Below, in pieces: positions 37,678 through 47,419 of a stretch of 64,000 bases of DNA. The stretch comes from Marivita cryptomonadis (GTDB lineage: Bacteria > Pseudomonadota > Alphaproteobacteria > Rhodobacterales > Rhodobacteraceae). The stretch covers positions 57,962 through 121,961 of the forward strand of contig NZ_JFKD01000015.1 of assembly GCF_002115725.1 (NCBI RefSeq). The letters run 5' to 3'. The translations under genes and the position numbers were made by a program. Below the pieces are notes generated by a model. It was not told the origin of the DNA and searched no databases. It was given only the letters and a program-made list of their open reading frames with translations. How positions within the stretch are numbered: the first letter of the stretch is position 1; every line of letters starts with the position of its first letter.

Positions 37678-38844
37678 TCACTGGGCCCAGTCGCCCGAGA
37701 ATCCCTTGGGGACCATCAGGATATCGCGGTCCAGATTGTTCACATCCGTGCGCCCACACAGCCCCATCGACACCTCCAGTTCCTTGTGGATCACATTCAG
37801 TGCGTCGGTCACACCCTGTTGCCCGTTGGCCCCCAGACCGTAAACATATGCGCGGCCGATATAGGTGCCCTTGGCCCCCATCGCGAGCGCCTTGAGCACG
37901 TCCTGACCAGAGCGGATGCCGCTGTCGAGATGCACTTCGATCTTGTCGCCCACCACGTCCATGATCGGCTCTAGCGCGCGAATGGACGACAGCGCGCCGT
38001 CCAATTGCCGCCCACCGTGGTTCGACACGATGATCGCATCCGCACCGACATTCAGCGCTTCCAGCGCATCGCGCGGATCCATGATACCCTTGATGATCAG
38101 CGGGCCGTCCCACATCTTGCGGAATTCACGGATGCGATCCCAGTTCAAGGCCTGATCAAACGCCTGTGCGGTCCATGACGACAGCGACGATGGATCTTTC
38201 ACACCCTTCGCATGCCCCACGATATTGCCGAAAAACCGCCGCTTGGTTTGGAGCATGCCCAGACCCCACTGCACCTTGGTCATCATGTTTGCGACCGAGG
38301 CGGGCGTCAATTTGGGCGGCGCGCTGAGGCCGTTCTTTACATCCTTGTGGCGCTGGCCCAGCAGTTGCAGGTCGACCGTGATGATCGCCGCCGAACACTT
38401 GGCGGCCTTGGCGCGGTCGAACAGGCGCTGCATGAAATCATCGTCCTTGAGCGTGTAGACCTGCATCCAGAACGGCTTTGATGTATTCTCGGCCACATCT
38501 TCGATCGAACAGATCGACATGGTGCTGAGCGAGTAAGGCACGCCAAACTTTTCCGCTGCTTTGGCGGCTTTGATCTCGCCATCGAAATGCTGCATGCCGG
38601 TCAATCCAACCGGGGCAAGTGCGACGGGCATGGACACGTCCTGACCGATCATCTTGCTGGCGGTCTTGCGGCCTTCCATATCGATGGCCACGCGTTGGCG
38701 CAGGTAGATCTTGTCGAAATCAGAAGAGTTCTCGCGGAAGGTCTGTTCGGTCCAGCTGCCCGATTCCGTGTAGTCGAAGAACATCTTGGGGACGCGGCGT
38801 TTGTAGATACGGCGGAGGTCTTCGATTTCGGTGATCACGGGCAT
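37678..38844 (-). CDS. lldD: L-lactate dehydrogenase, FMN-dependent
   Basis: Oxidises L-lactate to pyruvate, passing electrons to the quinone pool. The 388-residue protein is a full FMN alpha-hydroxyacid dehydrogenase: VPKMFFDYTESGSWTEQTFREN at the N-terminus, PVALAPVGLTGMQHFDGEI, the TVDLQLLGQRHKDVKNG segment, IIKGIMDPRDALEALNVGADAIIVSNHGGRQLDGALSSI with the catalytic His, and DSGIRSGQDVLKALAMGAKGTYIGRAY. Close relatives oxidise other alpha-hydroxyacids, so lactate is the likely but not certain substrate. Divergent from the Acg-type flavoprotein gene. Confidence 0.93.
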   Translation of the reverse strand: MPVITEIEDLRRIYKRRVPKMFFDYTESGSWTEQTFRENSSDFDKIYLRQRVAIDMEGRKTASKMIGQDVSMPVALAPVGLTGMQHFDGEIKAAKAAEKFGVPYSLSTMSICSIEDVAENTSKPFWMQVYTLKDDDFMQRLFDRAKAAKCSAAIITVDLQLLGQRHKDVKNGLSAPPKLTPASVANMMTKVQWGLGMLQTKRRFFGNIVGHAKGVKDPSSLSSWTAQAFDQALNWDRIREFRKMWDGPLIIKGIMDPRDALEALNVGADAIIVSNHGGRQLDGALSSIRALEPIMDVVGDKIEVHLDSGIRSGQDVLKALAMGAKGTYIGRAYVYGLGANGQQGVTDALNVIHKELEVSMGLCGRTDVNNLDRDILMVPKGFSGDWAQ

Positions 38845-38948
38845 GGCGTGGCCTTTCGGATGTATTGGTTAGTTTTCTTTACCAATGTTGGTCAATTCGC
38901 GCAACGCGGCATTTTTGCCCTGATGACATTTTCACTTTGAGATTGACT

Positions 38949-38984
38949 GGTTCGATATCGTACTAAATGGTGCGATATCGAACC
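38949..38984. promoter_or_regulatory. Large inverted repeat, probable MarR operator
   Basis: GGTTCGATATCG, twelve bases, then CGATATCGAACC: perfect 12-bp arms in a 36-bp element. Each arm contains the palindrome CGATATCG. It ends four bases before the AGGAG of the Acg-type gene, so a bound protein would block transcription or initiation. Confidence 0.75.
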
Positions 38985-38997
38985 AAAGGAGAATCCC

Positions 38998-40119
38998 ATG
39001 CCCTATTCCCGCCGAAAAACACTTGGCCTGATCGGGGGCGGCACTGTCGTTGCTGCCGCCTCTGGCCTGGGCCTGTTCGCCGCCACCCGCACCCCCACCA
39101 AAGCTTTGGCCCCGTGGGACAAGGCGGGCCAGTATCCCGATCCACGTCTGCGCGCGATGTCCTATGCGCTGCTGGCGCCAAACCCGCATAACCGTCAGCC
39201 GTGGGAGGCCGAATTGGTGGGTGATGACAGCGTCCATATCTGGCGCGACCCGGCCCGTGATCTGCCTGTGACCGACCCGTTTGCGCGACAATTGACCATC
39301 GGCATGGGGTGCTTTCTGGACCTGATGCGCATGGCCGCCGCCGAAGAAGGCTACGGCATCGAGCAGACCTTGTTCCCCGACGGCGAAACCGGCCCCGTTG
39401 CGGTGTGTCGGTTTGTGGCAGGTGCCGCGCAACCCGATCCGCTGTTTGCGCATGTCCTAGAGCGGCGGTCGCATAAAGAGGTGTTCGCGGATCGTCCGCT
39501 TGACACCTCGGCGGTGGACGCAATCACACCCCGCGTCGATTTGCTGGCACAAGGGGATGAGGCCGAAGCCCTGCGCGCGCTGGCGACCGAGGCATGGCTG
39601 ATCGAGGCCGCTACATATGATGCGTGGAAAGAAAGCATCGACCTTGTTCGGATCGGCAAGGCAGAGATCAACAAGCAGCCTGATGGCATCGACCTTGGTG
39701 GCTCGATGTTCGACCTGCTGGGCAAGGCCGGGCTACTGACCCGCGAGGCGTCGCTTGATCCGACCACGATGGCGGCACAGGGCGCTATTCAGGGCACCGT
39801 GGACGCCATTGCTTCGGCTGCCGGATTGGTGGTGCTGACCAGTGGGGGCAACACACGCGCCGATCAGATCGTATCCGGGGCGCGGTGGTTGCAGCTTAAT
39901 CTTGCTGCGACTGGCGCCGGGCTGGGCGTTCGGCCAGTCAGTCAGGCGCTGCAGGAATACCCGGAAATGGCCGCACCTTATGCGGCGATCCATGATGCCT
40001 ATGCGCCTGCAGGCGGCACTGTTCAAATGCTTGGACTTCTGGGCTACGCTTCAGCAACGCCGCGCACACCGCGCTGGCCGCTGGAAACCCGGATGAGGCC
40101 AACATCGAACAATGCCTGA
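38998..40119 (+). CDS. Tat-exported Acg/nitroreductase-like flavoprotein
   Basis: A 373-residue protein. The N-terminus SRRKTLGLIGGGTVVAAASGLGLFAA is a twin-arginine signal. The mature part has MSYALLAPNPHNRQPWEAEL, characteristic of Acg-type (DosR-regulon-like) nitroreductase relatives, ERRSHKEVFADRPLD, and a C-terminal GARWLQLNLAATGAGLGVRPVSQALQEYPEM. FMN binding in two pseudo-repeat halves is known for the family; a catalytic role is uncertain, and FMN storage has been proposed for some members. Translationally coupled to the following MarR gene, whose start lies inside its last codons. Confidence 0.85.
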   Translation: MPYSRRKTLGLIGGGTVVAAASGLGLFAATRTPTKALAPWDKAGQYPDPRLRAMSYALLAPNPHNRQPWEAELVGDDSVHIWRDPARDLPVTDPFARQLTIGMGCFLDLMRMAAAEEGYGIEQTLFPDGETGPVAVCRFVAGAAQPDPLFAHVLERRSHKEVFADRPLDTSAVDAITPRVDLLAQGDEAEALRALATEAWLIEAATYDAWKESIDLVRIGKAEINKQPDGIDLGGSMFDLLGKAGLLTREASLDPTTMAAQGAIQGTVDAIASAAGLVVLTSGGNTRADQIVSGARWLQLNLAATGAGLGVRPVSQALQEYPEMAAPYAAIHDAYAPAGGTVQMLGLLGYASATPRTPRWPLETRMRPTSNNA

Positions 40120-40573
40120 AACAAATGCTGCGCCAGAGCTGAACGGTCTCTATTTCCAACTGCTCAACGAGATCGGTATCATCAACCAACTGAGCCGCGC
40201 CGCTTTCGAGGCGCGGCTGCCGGATGGGATGGTGTTGCCGCAATTCGCTGTGATCAACCACCTGATCCGCGTGCAGGACGGGCGCACGCCTCTACAACTG
40301 GCCCGCGCGTTTCAGGTGCCCAAGACCAGCATGACCCACACGCTGGCCGGGTTGGAAAAGCGCGGGTTTGTTGAAATGCGCGCCAATCCGGACGATGCGC
40401 GCAGCAAACAGGTTTGGCTGACAGAGGCCGGGCGAACGTTCCGGCAGACCGCCATTGCCAGCCTTGCGCCGGATGTCGCCGCGTTCTCCGACACGCTGGA
40501 CCGCGACGAACTGGTCGAGGTGATCGCCACTCTGGCGCGGTTGCGCAAACGTATGGATGCGGCACGAGACTGA
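40112..40573 (+). CDS. MarR family regulator
   Basis: A 153-residue winged-helix regulator. Central HTH: LPQFAVINHLIRVQDGRTPLQLARAFQVPKTSMTHTLAGLEKRGFVEMRANPDDARSKQVWLTEAGRTF, where the wing DDARSKQVWLT is typical of MarR. N- and C-terminal helices would form the dimer interface. Its start overlaps the flavoprotein stop (ATGCCTGA). It most probably represses its own operon by binding 38949-38984, and could also affect the divergent lldD. No cysteine is positioned as in redox sensors such as OhrR, so the signal is unclear. Confidence 0.9.
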   Translation: MPETNAAPELNGLYFQLLNEIGIINQLSRAAFEARLPDGMVLPQFAVINHLIRVQDGRTPLQLARAFQVPKTSMTHTLAGLEKRGFVEMRANPDDARSKQVWLTEAGRTFRQTAIASLAPDVAAFSDTLDRDELVEVIATLARLRKRMDAARD

Positions 40574-40652
40574 CGTCACGCAGGTTAAACATGCAGGATC
40601 GCACGCCGACAGGACATGCCTCTTGCCGGGTGTTCAAACTGCCTGGTCTTGT

Positions 40653-41444
40653 TCAGGCGCGGTGCGCGCCGTCTGCAAGGGATTTGACGAAGGCCAGAAC
40701 CTCGGTCACAGGCTTGCCGCTGGCCAGTTCCGCCACGATGGCCGAGCCCACAACGCAGCCATCGGCCACGCTGGCAATCGCCTGCGACGCGTCGGGGGTC
40801 TTGATGCCGAAGCCCACAATCACGGGCAGGTCGGTCTGTGACTTGATCCGCGCCACTTCGGGGCCGACGTCGGTGGCCTGCGCTTCGGCGGCACCCGTGA
40901 TGCCGGTGATCGACACGTAGTAGACAAAGCCAGACGTGTTCTGCAGCACCTTTGGCAGGCGCTTGTCATCGGTGGTTGGCGTTGCAAGACGGATAAAGTT
41001 CAACCCCGCCGCCTGCGCCGGAATGCACAGCTCGTCGTCTTCTTCGGGCGGCAGGTCGACGATGATCAGCCCGTCGATGCCCGCCTCTTTGGCTTGCACC
41101 AAAAACGTATCAACGCCGCGCGAATAGATCGGGTTGTAGTAGCCCATCATCACAATGGGGGTCGTTTCGTCGTCCTGCCGGAAGGTCCGGGCCAGTTCCA
41201 ATGTGCGGTCCAGCGTCATGCCACCTTCAAGCGCGCGCTGACCGGCCAACTGGATCGTGCTGCCGTCGGCCATCGGGTCGGTGAAGGGCAGGCCCAGTTC
41301 GATGATGTCGACACCGGCGGCAGGCAGTCCTTTGACCAATTCCAGCGAGGTGTCGAAGTCGGGATCGCCCGCCATCACGTAGGACACAAAGGCCTTTTTT
41401 CCGGCTTTCCGCAGTTCTGCGAATTTGGCGTCGATACGGGTCAT
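40653..41444 (-). CDS. trpA: Tryptophan synthase alpha chain
   Basis: Cleaves indole-3-glycerol phosphate to indole and glyceraldehyde-3-phosphate, handing indole to TrpB. From the ATG at 41444 (AGGAGACC upstream) the protein has 263 residues: [20 protein letters not shown], the catalytic Glu in [23 protein letters not shown], the catalytic Asp in [12 protein letters not shown] and [12 protein letters not shown]. The in-frame extension to 41498 is unlikely. It is isolated from trpB, on the opposite strand. Confidence 0.96.
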   Translation of the reverse strand: MTRIDAKFAELRKAGKKAFVSYVMAGDPDFDTSLELVKGLPAAGVDIIELGLPFTDPMADGSTIQLAGQRALEGGMTLDRTLELARTFRQDDETTPIVMMGYYNPIYSRGVDTFLVQAKEAGIDGLIIVDLPPEEDDELCIPAQAAGLNFIRLATPTTDDKRLPKVLQNTSGFVYYVSITGITGAAEAQATDVGPEVARIKSQTDLPVIVGFGIKTPDASQAIASVADGCVVGSAIVAELASGKPVTEVLAFVKSLADGAHRA

Positions 41445-41596
41445 GGTGGTCTCCTGAACTGGTCGAACCCGATTGCCGGAGTTACGCGGGAAAATCAATG
41501 GGGCTGGGCGTTCTGTTTTTGATGCGTGTCAAAGAGACCTTTTTACGTTCCTGTTACGATGCGCCGGACGATCACATTCAGCACCCGGAGATTTGC

Positions 41597-42547
41597 ATGC
41601 CTTCATCCCCCGCCATCGCAGCCGACGAGTCGACGACCCCGCAACCGACCGGCGCGCTTAAAGAGGTTCAAGTCACACCCAAGAAGGCGGTCACGGCTGA
41701 TGATGTGCGCCGCGCCTTCGAGTCCGGGAAATATCCCTATCGAAGCCGCCTGTCTCGCAACGCCTACGAGGCCGAGAAAGCCGCGCTTCAGGCGGAATTG
41801 CTGAAAGTGCAGCTTTGGGCACAAGACACCGGGCAAAAGTTCGTCATGATCTTCGAAGGCCGGGACGCTGCGGGCAAAGGCGGGACGATCAAGCGCTTTA
41901 CCGAACACCTCAATCCTCGCACCGCGCGCGTGGTCGCTTTGAACAAGCCTACCGATGTGGAGCGCGGACAGTGGTACTACCAGCGCTATATCGAACATCT
42001 GCCGACGGCGGGTGAAATCGTGCTCTATGACCGGTCGTGGTATAACCGCGCCGGGGTCGAGCGGGTGATGGGGTTCTGCGAACCCGGCGAATACCTAGAA
42101 TTCATGCGCCAGACCCCGGATTTCGAACGGATGCTGACGCGGTCGGGCATACGGCTTTACAAATACTGGTTCTCGGTCACGCAGGCCGAACAGAAACGCC
42201 GCTTTGCAAGCCGCGAGACTGATCCGCTCAAACAGTGGAAGCTGTCGCCCATCGACAAGGCCAGTCTGAACAAGTGGGACGATTACACCGAAGCGAAAGA
42301 GGCGATGTTCTTTTACACCGACACCGCTGATGCGCCGTGGGCTATCGTCAAATCTGATGACAAGAAACGCGCGCGCCTGAATTGCATGAAGCATTTTCTG
42401 TCGACGCTGGATTATCCGGGCAAGGATCTCTCGGTTGCCACACCGCCCGATCCGTTGATCGTGGGTGGGGCCGGGCACGTGATCCATCGGTCCGATCACA
42501 TTCTCGGCGCAGCGCTGCATCCGGACACGCGCAAAACCCGCGCCTGA
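41597..42547 (+). CDS. ppk2: Polyphosphate kinase 2
   Basis: Transfers phosphate between polyphosphate and nucleoside di- or monophosphates. The 316-residue protein has the Walker A-like MIFEGRDAAGKGGTIKRFTEHLNPR near residues 85-107, Walker B-like EIVLYDRSWYNRAGVERVMGFC and the lid region EQKRRFASRETDPLKQWKLSPIDK. One domain only, so a PPK2 class I or III enzyme, probably making GTP/ATP. The start at 41597 has CCGGAG seven bases upstream; an open frame continues to 41498. Divergent from trpA. Confidence 0.93.
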   Translation: MPSSPAIAADESTTPQPTGALKEVQVTPKKAVTADDVRRAFESGKYPYRSRLSRNAYEAEKAALQAELLKVQLWAQDTGQKFVMIFEGRDAAGKGGTIKRFTEHLNPRTARVVALNKPTDVERGQWYYQRYIEHLPTAGEIVLYDRSWYNRAGVERVMGFCEPGEYLEFMRQTPDFERMLTRSGIRLYKYWFSVTQAEQKRRFASRETDPLKQWKLSPIDKASLNKWDDYTEAKEAMFFYTDTADAPWAIVKSDDKKRARLNCMKHFLSTLDYPGKDLSVATPPDPLIVGGAGHVIHRSDHILGAALHPDTRKTRA

Positions 42548-42622
42548 CGATTGCGCAATTCTCTGCCGCCCGGCGGTGGATGACCTTGCTTTAGGGGGCC
42601 GGGGGGCTTACCTCCGGTTCTT

Positions 42623-43264
42623 ATGAAACACGCTCTTTGCGCCTTTGCACTTGGTCTGGTCGCCGCGCCGCTTGGCGCGCATCCGCACATCTTTGTCGAG
42701 ACCGCGCTGCGGTTCGAAATCAATGACCAGCGCGAGGTGACAGGGGTCACGGTCACGTGGACCTATGACGACTTTTTCACGCTGCTCATTCTCGAAGACA
42801 TGGGCCTAGATGCCGATGGCGATGGGGAATTGACCGAGGCGGAACTGGACACACTGTTCGGGTTTGACCTGATCGAATGGCCAGAAGGGTTCGAAGGCGA
42901 TCTTTACGTTTATTCCGCCGGCGAAAAGATCGAAATGCCGCGCCCGCGTCCCATTGGGATCGCGGTGGAGGGCGGGTTCATCACCGCGACCCATTTCCGC
43001 GAGATCCCCCCGGTTGCTGTCGAGGCAATCGAAGTGCTGCAATACGATCCGACCTATTATGTCTCCTATGACGTATCACAAGGCGTATCCCTGACCGATC
43101 CCGGTTGCGCTGCCACCGTCACTGATCCCGATCAAGCCGCCGCACAGGCTGCCGTCGATAAGGAATTGGACGGCGGGTCGATGGAAGACATCTTCAACGA
43201 GATGCGCGTCGGTATTCACTTTTCTGACTCGATCACGATGTCATGCGCACCGCCCTCCAACTAG
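42623..43264 (+). CDS. DUF1007 periplasmic protein of a metal-export pair
   Basis: A 213-residue exported protein: signal MKHALCAFALGLVAAPLGA, then HPHIFVETALRFEINDQREVTGVTVTWTYDDFFTLLILEDMGLDADGDGELTEAEL. The HPHIF start of the mature chain is the DUF1007 hallmark, placing a His-rich metal site at the new N-terminus. DADGDGELTEAEL fits an EF-hand calcium loop. DUF1007 genes usually sit next to NicO-type exporters, as here; the next gene begins inside its last 22 bases. Confidence 0.88.
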   Translation: MKHALCAFALGLVAAPLGAHPHIFVETALRFEINDQREVTGVTVTWTYDDFFTLLILEDMGLDADGDGELTEAELDTLFGFDLIEWPEGFEGDLYVYSAGEKIEMPRPRPIGIAVEGGFITATHFREIPPVAVEAIEVLQYDPTYYVSYDVSQGVSLTDPGCAATVTDPDQAAAQAAVDKELDGGSMEDIFNEMRVGIHFSDSITMSCAPPSN

Positions 43265-44166
43265 CCGCAGTTGCTGTCGTCGCGCTTGCAGTCTGGCTCT
43301 GGGGCTTTGACGGCGCGCAGATGCTCGAACGCTGGGCCGCCGAGGGCCAACGCACCGCGCAAAGCGGTATGGCGCAGGGATTGCGGGCGCTACGGGCCAA
43401 CGAGTCGGGCGCTTTGATGACGCTGATGGGGGTGTGTTTCGGCTACGGCTTCTTCCACGCGGTCGGGCCGGGCCATGGCAAGATCCTGATTGCGGGGTAC
43501 GGCGTTGCAGAGCGCGTGGCTCTGACCCGACTGTCGGTGCTTGCGGTACTGTCGAGCCTTGCGCAGGCGGGGATGGCCATCGTCGTGGTCTATACCGGCG
43601 TCTGGCTGTTGGGCCTTGGCCGCGAAGAGATGGTCGACGCCGCCGAGGACTGGTTCGCCCCCTTCAGCTATGCCGCGATCTGCGCCATCGGCGCATGGCT
43701 TGCACTGCGCGGCGCGGTCCGGCTTTGGTCGAACTGGAGGACGGCAGAGCACCACCACCATGATCACGATCACCACCATCACTCCGGGGAAGACGGCGTT
43801 TGCGGCACATGTGGCCATGCCCATGCGCCGACGCCGGAACAGGCGAAAAACGTCCATTCGTTGCGCGATGCGCTGGTGCTGATCGGGGCGATTGCCATTC
43901 GCCCCTGCACCGGGGCGCTGTTCCTGCTGATCCTTTCGGTCAGCATGGGAATCGAACTGGCGGGCATCCTTGGCACCTTTGCAATGGGTTTGGGGACGGC
44001 CAGCGTGACCCTTGCCGCCGCGGCCGGAGCGGTGACCTTCCGCGAAGGCGCATTGGCCCGGTTCGCCAACGGTCCACACACAGCCCGGATCGCCGGGGTG
44101 ATCGAAACCGGCGCTGGGCTGATCATTGCCATTCTTGCCGCACAGTTCCTGATCCGCGCAATCTGA
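43243..44166 (+). CDS. NicO/RcnA-type nickel/cobalt exporter
   Basis: A 307-residue inner-membrane protein. The motif YGFFHAVGPGHGKILIAGYGV is the NicO/HoxN-like substrate helix, and IAIRPCTGALFLLI is the second conserved motif. A cytoplasmic or periplasmic loop is a histidine cluster (EHHHHDHDHHHHS followed by CGTCGHAHA), typical of RcnA-like export proteins. It overlaps the DUF1007 gene, so the pair is translated together. Nickel or cobalt export is the family role; zinc cannot be excluded. Confidence 0.9.
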   Translation: MRTALQLAAVAVVALAVWLWGFDGAQMLERWAAEGQRTAQSGMAQGLRALRANESGALMTLMGVCFGYGFFHAVGPGHGKILIAGYGVAERVALTRLSVLAVLSSLAQAGMAIVVVYTGVWLLGLGREEMVDAAEDWFAPFSYAAICAIGAWLALRGAVRLWSNWRTAEHHHHDHDHHHHSGEDGVCGTCGHAHAPTPEQAKNVHSLRDALVLIGAIAIRPCTGALFLLILSVSMGIELAGILGTFAMGLGTASVTLAAAAGAVTFREGALARFANGPHTARIAGVIETGAGLIIAILAAQFLIRAI

Positions 44167-44214
44167 CCCGACAAAACACTTGCCCCAATCTAAGGGCGGG
44201 TCTAACCGACCGGC

Positions 44215-45597
44215 ATGCACGCAAAACAGATGTCATATCCGGCCCATGTCAGGGCCACCCTCGTTTTGGGGTTGCCACTGGTGGGTGGGCACATGGCGCA
44301 GATGGCCATTGGCCTGACCGACACCATCATGGTGGGCTGGTACGGGGCCGCAGCATTGGCGACGGTGACGTTGGCCAATACGCTGTTCTTCACGCTGTTC
44401 CTGTTCGGTTGTGGCTTTGCTTGGGCGGTGATGCCCATGGTGGCCACCTACGCCGCTGAAAACGACGACCAGAAAGTGCGCCGTGCCACCCGCATGGGGT
44501 TATGGCTGTCGGCGCTTTTTTGCGTCGTGATGTTTCCGCTTCTGTGGTGGTCTGAGGCTTTGCTGCGGCTGTTGGGCCAGACACCCGTGATCGCGTCCGA
44601 GGCACAGGTTTATCTGCGGGTGTTGGCTTTTGGGCTATTGCCCGCGCTGGTGACGATGACGCTCAAAAGCTATTTGGCGGCGCTTGAGAAAACCAAGGTG
44701 GTGTTCTGGGTCACGATTGTGGCTGTGCCCTACAACGCACTTGCGAACTTTGCGCTGATCTTCGGCAATTTTGGCTTTCCCGAACTGGGGCTTCAGGGCG
44801 CGGCGATCGCTTCGCTTAGCACACATGTGTTCTCGGTGCTGGTGATCGTGGTCTATATCCGCCGTTTCGTACCTGAACACAGCTTGTTCCAGCGGCTTTG
44901 GAAGCCGGACAATGAAATGTTCGCACAGGTGTTCAAACTGGGGGTGCCCATCGGTCTGACTTCGCTGTCGGAAACTATGCTGTTCGCGGCATCTGCCATT
45001 ATGATGGGCTGGCTCGGGACAATTCCGCTGGCCGCGCATGGGATCGCGCTGCAACTGGCGTCGATGACCTTTATGTTGCATCTGGGACTTTCGAACGCCG
45101 CAACCGTCCGCGCGGGCAACGCGTTTGGCCGCAAAGACTGGCCACATATGGCGCGGGGCGGGATTGTCGCGCTGGCGCTGTCGGCCTTTATCGCGGCGCT
45201 GACCATTGTGCTGTTCGTCGCTCTGCCCGAACCGCTGATCGCCGCCTTCCTTGACCCGGACGACCCCGCACGGGCTGACATCATCACGATGGGCATCACG
45301 TTGCTGATCTTGGCGGCGATTTTCCAATTGGTCGATGGTGCTCAGGTTGTGGCGCTTGGCCTGTTGCGCGGCGTGCAAGATGCGGGCATGCCAATGATCC
45401 TTGCTGCCGTATCCTATTTTGGGATCGGCCTCCCTGCTGCCTTGGTTCTGGGCTTTGTTGCGAACTGGGGCGCGACGGGCATCTGGATCGGGCTGGTTCT
45501 TGGCCTTACGGTTGCGGCGGTGCTTTTGAACAACCGCTTCTGGTTCCAAATGATCCCCAATCTCAGCCGCCTTGCAGCGCCCGCGGCCAACGCATAG
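44215..45597 (+). CDS. MATE family efflux transporter (NorM-like)
   Basis: A 460-residue inner-membrane protein. First half: [43 protein letters not shown] and [30 protein letters not shown]; second half: [63 protein letters not shown]. This is the classic NorM layout. A second ATG at 44230 could be the start. It follows the NicO gene by 48 bases in the same direction, so it might be co-transcribed. Confidence 0.92.
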   Translation: MHAKQMSYPAHVRATLVLGLPLVGGHMAQMAIGLTDTIMVGWYGAAALATVTLANTLFFTLFLFGCGFAWAVMPMVATYAAENDDQKVRRATRMGLWLSALFCVVMFPLLWWSEALLRLLGQTPVIASEAQVYLRVLAFGLLPALVTMTLKSYLAALEKTKVVFWVTIVAVPYNALANFALIFGNFGFPELGLQGAAIASLSTHVFSVLVIVVYIRRFVPEHSLFQRLWKPDNEMFAQVFKLGVPIGLTSLSETMLFAASAIMMGWLGTIPLAAHGIALQLASMTFMLHLGLSNAATVRAGNAFGRKDWPHMARGGIVALALSAFIAALTIVLFVALPEPLIAAFLDPDDPARADIITMGITLLILAAIFQLVDGAQVVALGLLRGVQDAGMPMILAAVSYFGIGLPAALVLGFVANWGATGIWIGLVLGLTVAAVLLNNRFWFQMIPNLSRLAAPAANA

Positions 45598-45633
45598 AAG
45601 CGGCGCAAATCTGCAAGATCAGGAGAGATCGAC

Positions 45634-46731
45634 ATGGGCTTCAAGGTGGGAATCGTGGGTTTGCCGAACGTGGGCAAATCGACCCTCTTCAACGCGCTCA
45701 CCAAGACCGCAGCGGCGCAGGCGGCGAATTTCCCGTTCTGCACGATCGAGCCCAATGTCGGTGACGTGGCTGTCCCCGATGCGCGGCTGGATCGACTGGC
45801 CGATATCGCCAAATCCAAGCAGATCATCCCGACGCGCATCACTTTCGTCGACATTGCCGGTCTCGTCAAAGGTGCCTCCAAGGGGGAAGGTTTGGGCAAC
45901 CAGTTCCTGGCCAACATCCGCGAGACCGACGCCATCGCCCATGTGCTGCGCTGCTTCGAGGATGGCGATGTGGTGCATGTGGACGGCCGTGTCGATCCGG
46001 TCGCTGATGCCGAAACCATCGAGACCGAGCTGATGCTGGCCGATATCGAAAGCCTTGAAAAGCGGCTGCAGAACATCGTCCGCAAGGTGCGCGGCGGTGA
46101 CAAGGAGGCCGTTCAACAGGAGCGCCTGATGCGCGCCGCTCTGGCCGCGCTTGAAGAGGGCAAACCCGCCCGTACCGTTCCCGTCGATGACGAGGACCGC
46201 AAGTCGTGGGACATGCTGCAACTGCTGACCACCAAGCCGGTGCTTTATGTCTGCAACGTCTCCGAGGCGGATGCCGCCGACGGCAACGCGCTGTCCAACG
46301 CGGTGGGCGAAATGGCGGCGGCACAGGGCAACAGCCATGTGGTCATCTCGGCCCAGATCGAAGAAGAGATCAGCCAGCTGGACGAAGACGAAGCACAGGA
46401 ATTCCTTTCCGAAATGGGCCTCGAGGAACCCGGCCTCGACCGTGTGATCCGCGCAGGCTACCAGCTCTTGCAACTTGAGACCTACTTCACCGTCGGCCCG
46501 AAAGAGGCCCGCGCGTGGACCATCACCAAAGGCACCGCTGCCCCGCAGGCCGCCGGTGTGATCCATGGTGATTTTGAAAAAGGGTTCATTCGCGCCGAAA
46601 CCATCGCCTATGACGATTACGTCTCGCTTGGTGGGGAAAATCCGGCCAAGGAAGCGGGTAAGATGCGCGCCGAAGGCAAGTCCTACGTCGTCAAGGATGG
46701 CGACGTGCTGCACTTCCTCTTCAACACATAA
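45634..46731 (+). CDS. ychF: Redox-responsive ribosome-associated ATPase YchF
   Basis: A 365-residue Obg-related P-loop protein. G1 [16 protein letters not shown]2/G3 region [12 protein letters not shown] and [21 protein letters not shown], and the altered G4 motif CNVSEAD that gives ATP rather than GTP preference. The C-terminal TGS domain ends [53 protein letters not shown] lies nine bases before the ATG. The protein is universal and acts on ribosomes and in the oxidative-stress response. Confidence 0.97.
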   Translation: MGFKVGIVGLPNVGKSTLFNALTKTAAAQAANFPFCTIEPNVGDVAVPDARLDRLADIAKSKQIIPTRITFVDIAGLVKGASKGEGLGNQFLANIRETDAIAHVLRCFEDGDVVHVDGRVDPVADAETIETELMLADIESLEKRLQNIVRKVRGGDKEAVQQERLMRAALAALEEGKPARTVPVDDEDRKSWDMLQLLTTKPVLYVCNVSEADAADGNALSNAVGEMAAAQGNSHVVISAQIEEEISQLDEDEAQEFLSEMGLEEPGLDRVIRAGYQLLQLETYFTVGPKEARAWTITKGTAAPQAAGVIHGDFEKGFIRAETIAYDDYVSLGGENPAKEAGKMRAEGKSYVVKDGDVLHFLFNT

Positions 46732-46753
46732 GGCATTCGGGTTCTGCGCCGCG

Positions 46754-47419
46754 TCAGAATCCGAAAACCATGACCGCGATCGGCACGGGGGACACGGCAA
46801 TCGCAATGGCGATGAAGGTCTGGACTGGGGCGAAGATGCCACTCATCCCGGCCATCATCATGATGCCGCCGCCACCGCCGATCACTGCATTGCCGGGCGT
46901 GTTCACGAGCAGCGCCAAAGCAATGTACCGGTGACGCAAGGCAAGATGGACGAGCTTGGGCGGCGATCCGTCCATCAAGAGGTCCAACCGGTCTTTTGGG
47001 GGCAGAGCGGCAGCGCGCCTGATCAGATCAGCCGCCTTGCGCATTCGCAGAATAGACAGGATCCACACCAGCGTCGTGCCCGGTAAGAGACGTCCCAGAA
47101 GGAATGACACCATCATGGCAAGCACAGTTGCTGCGTAAACCAGAGGTGCGATGGCCGCGCCGAAGACGGTCAGCATCGCGAGCCCGATCTCGGCCCCCGG
47201 CACAAATGGCAGCGCCAGCAAGCCGATATAGGCGAGAGAGCCAAGCATCAGCAGGCGGTGCAGCTGCTTTTCGTTGTTGGGCATGATGGTGAGGTTCAGC
47301 GCCTCTTTCAAAAGATGTGCGCCCCACGTTGCCAAAATGACAATGACCAAAAGCCCTGCCACGCGCAGCGCAATGCCTCTGGTGGTCAGCCCAACCGGCG
47401 TCGTTTTTGGGGGCTTCAC
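46754..47419 (-). CDS. Polytopic membrane protein, function unknown
   Basis: A 221-residue protein starting at a GTG (47419) that overlaps the stop of the upstream gene (GTGA). Four or more hydrophobic segments: RVAGLLVIVILATWGAHLL, LGSLAYIGLLALPFVPGAEIGLAML, FGAAIAPLVYAATVLAMMVSFLLG, and a C-terminal MMMAGMSGIFAPVQTFIAIAIAVSPVPIAVMV. The PFVPGAEIGLAMLTVFG stretch recalls the SNARE-associated/DedA (TVP38) domain. That assignment is tentative. Translational coupling to the next gene suggests a joint role. Confidence 0.65.
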   Translation of the reverse strand: MKPPKTTPVGLTTRGIALRVAGLLVIVILATWGAHLLKEALNLTIMPNNEKQLHRLLMLGSLAYIGLLALPFVPGAEIGLAMLTVFGAAIAPLVYAATVLAMMVSFLLGRLLPGTTLVWILSILRMRKAADLIRRAAALPPKDRLDLLMDGSPPKLVHLALRHRYIALALLVNTPGNAVIGGGGGIMMMAGMSGIFAPVQTFIAIAIAVSPVPIAVMVFGF

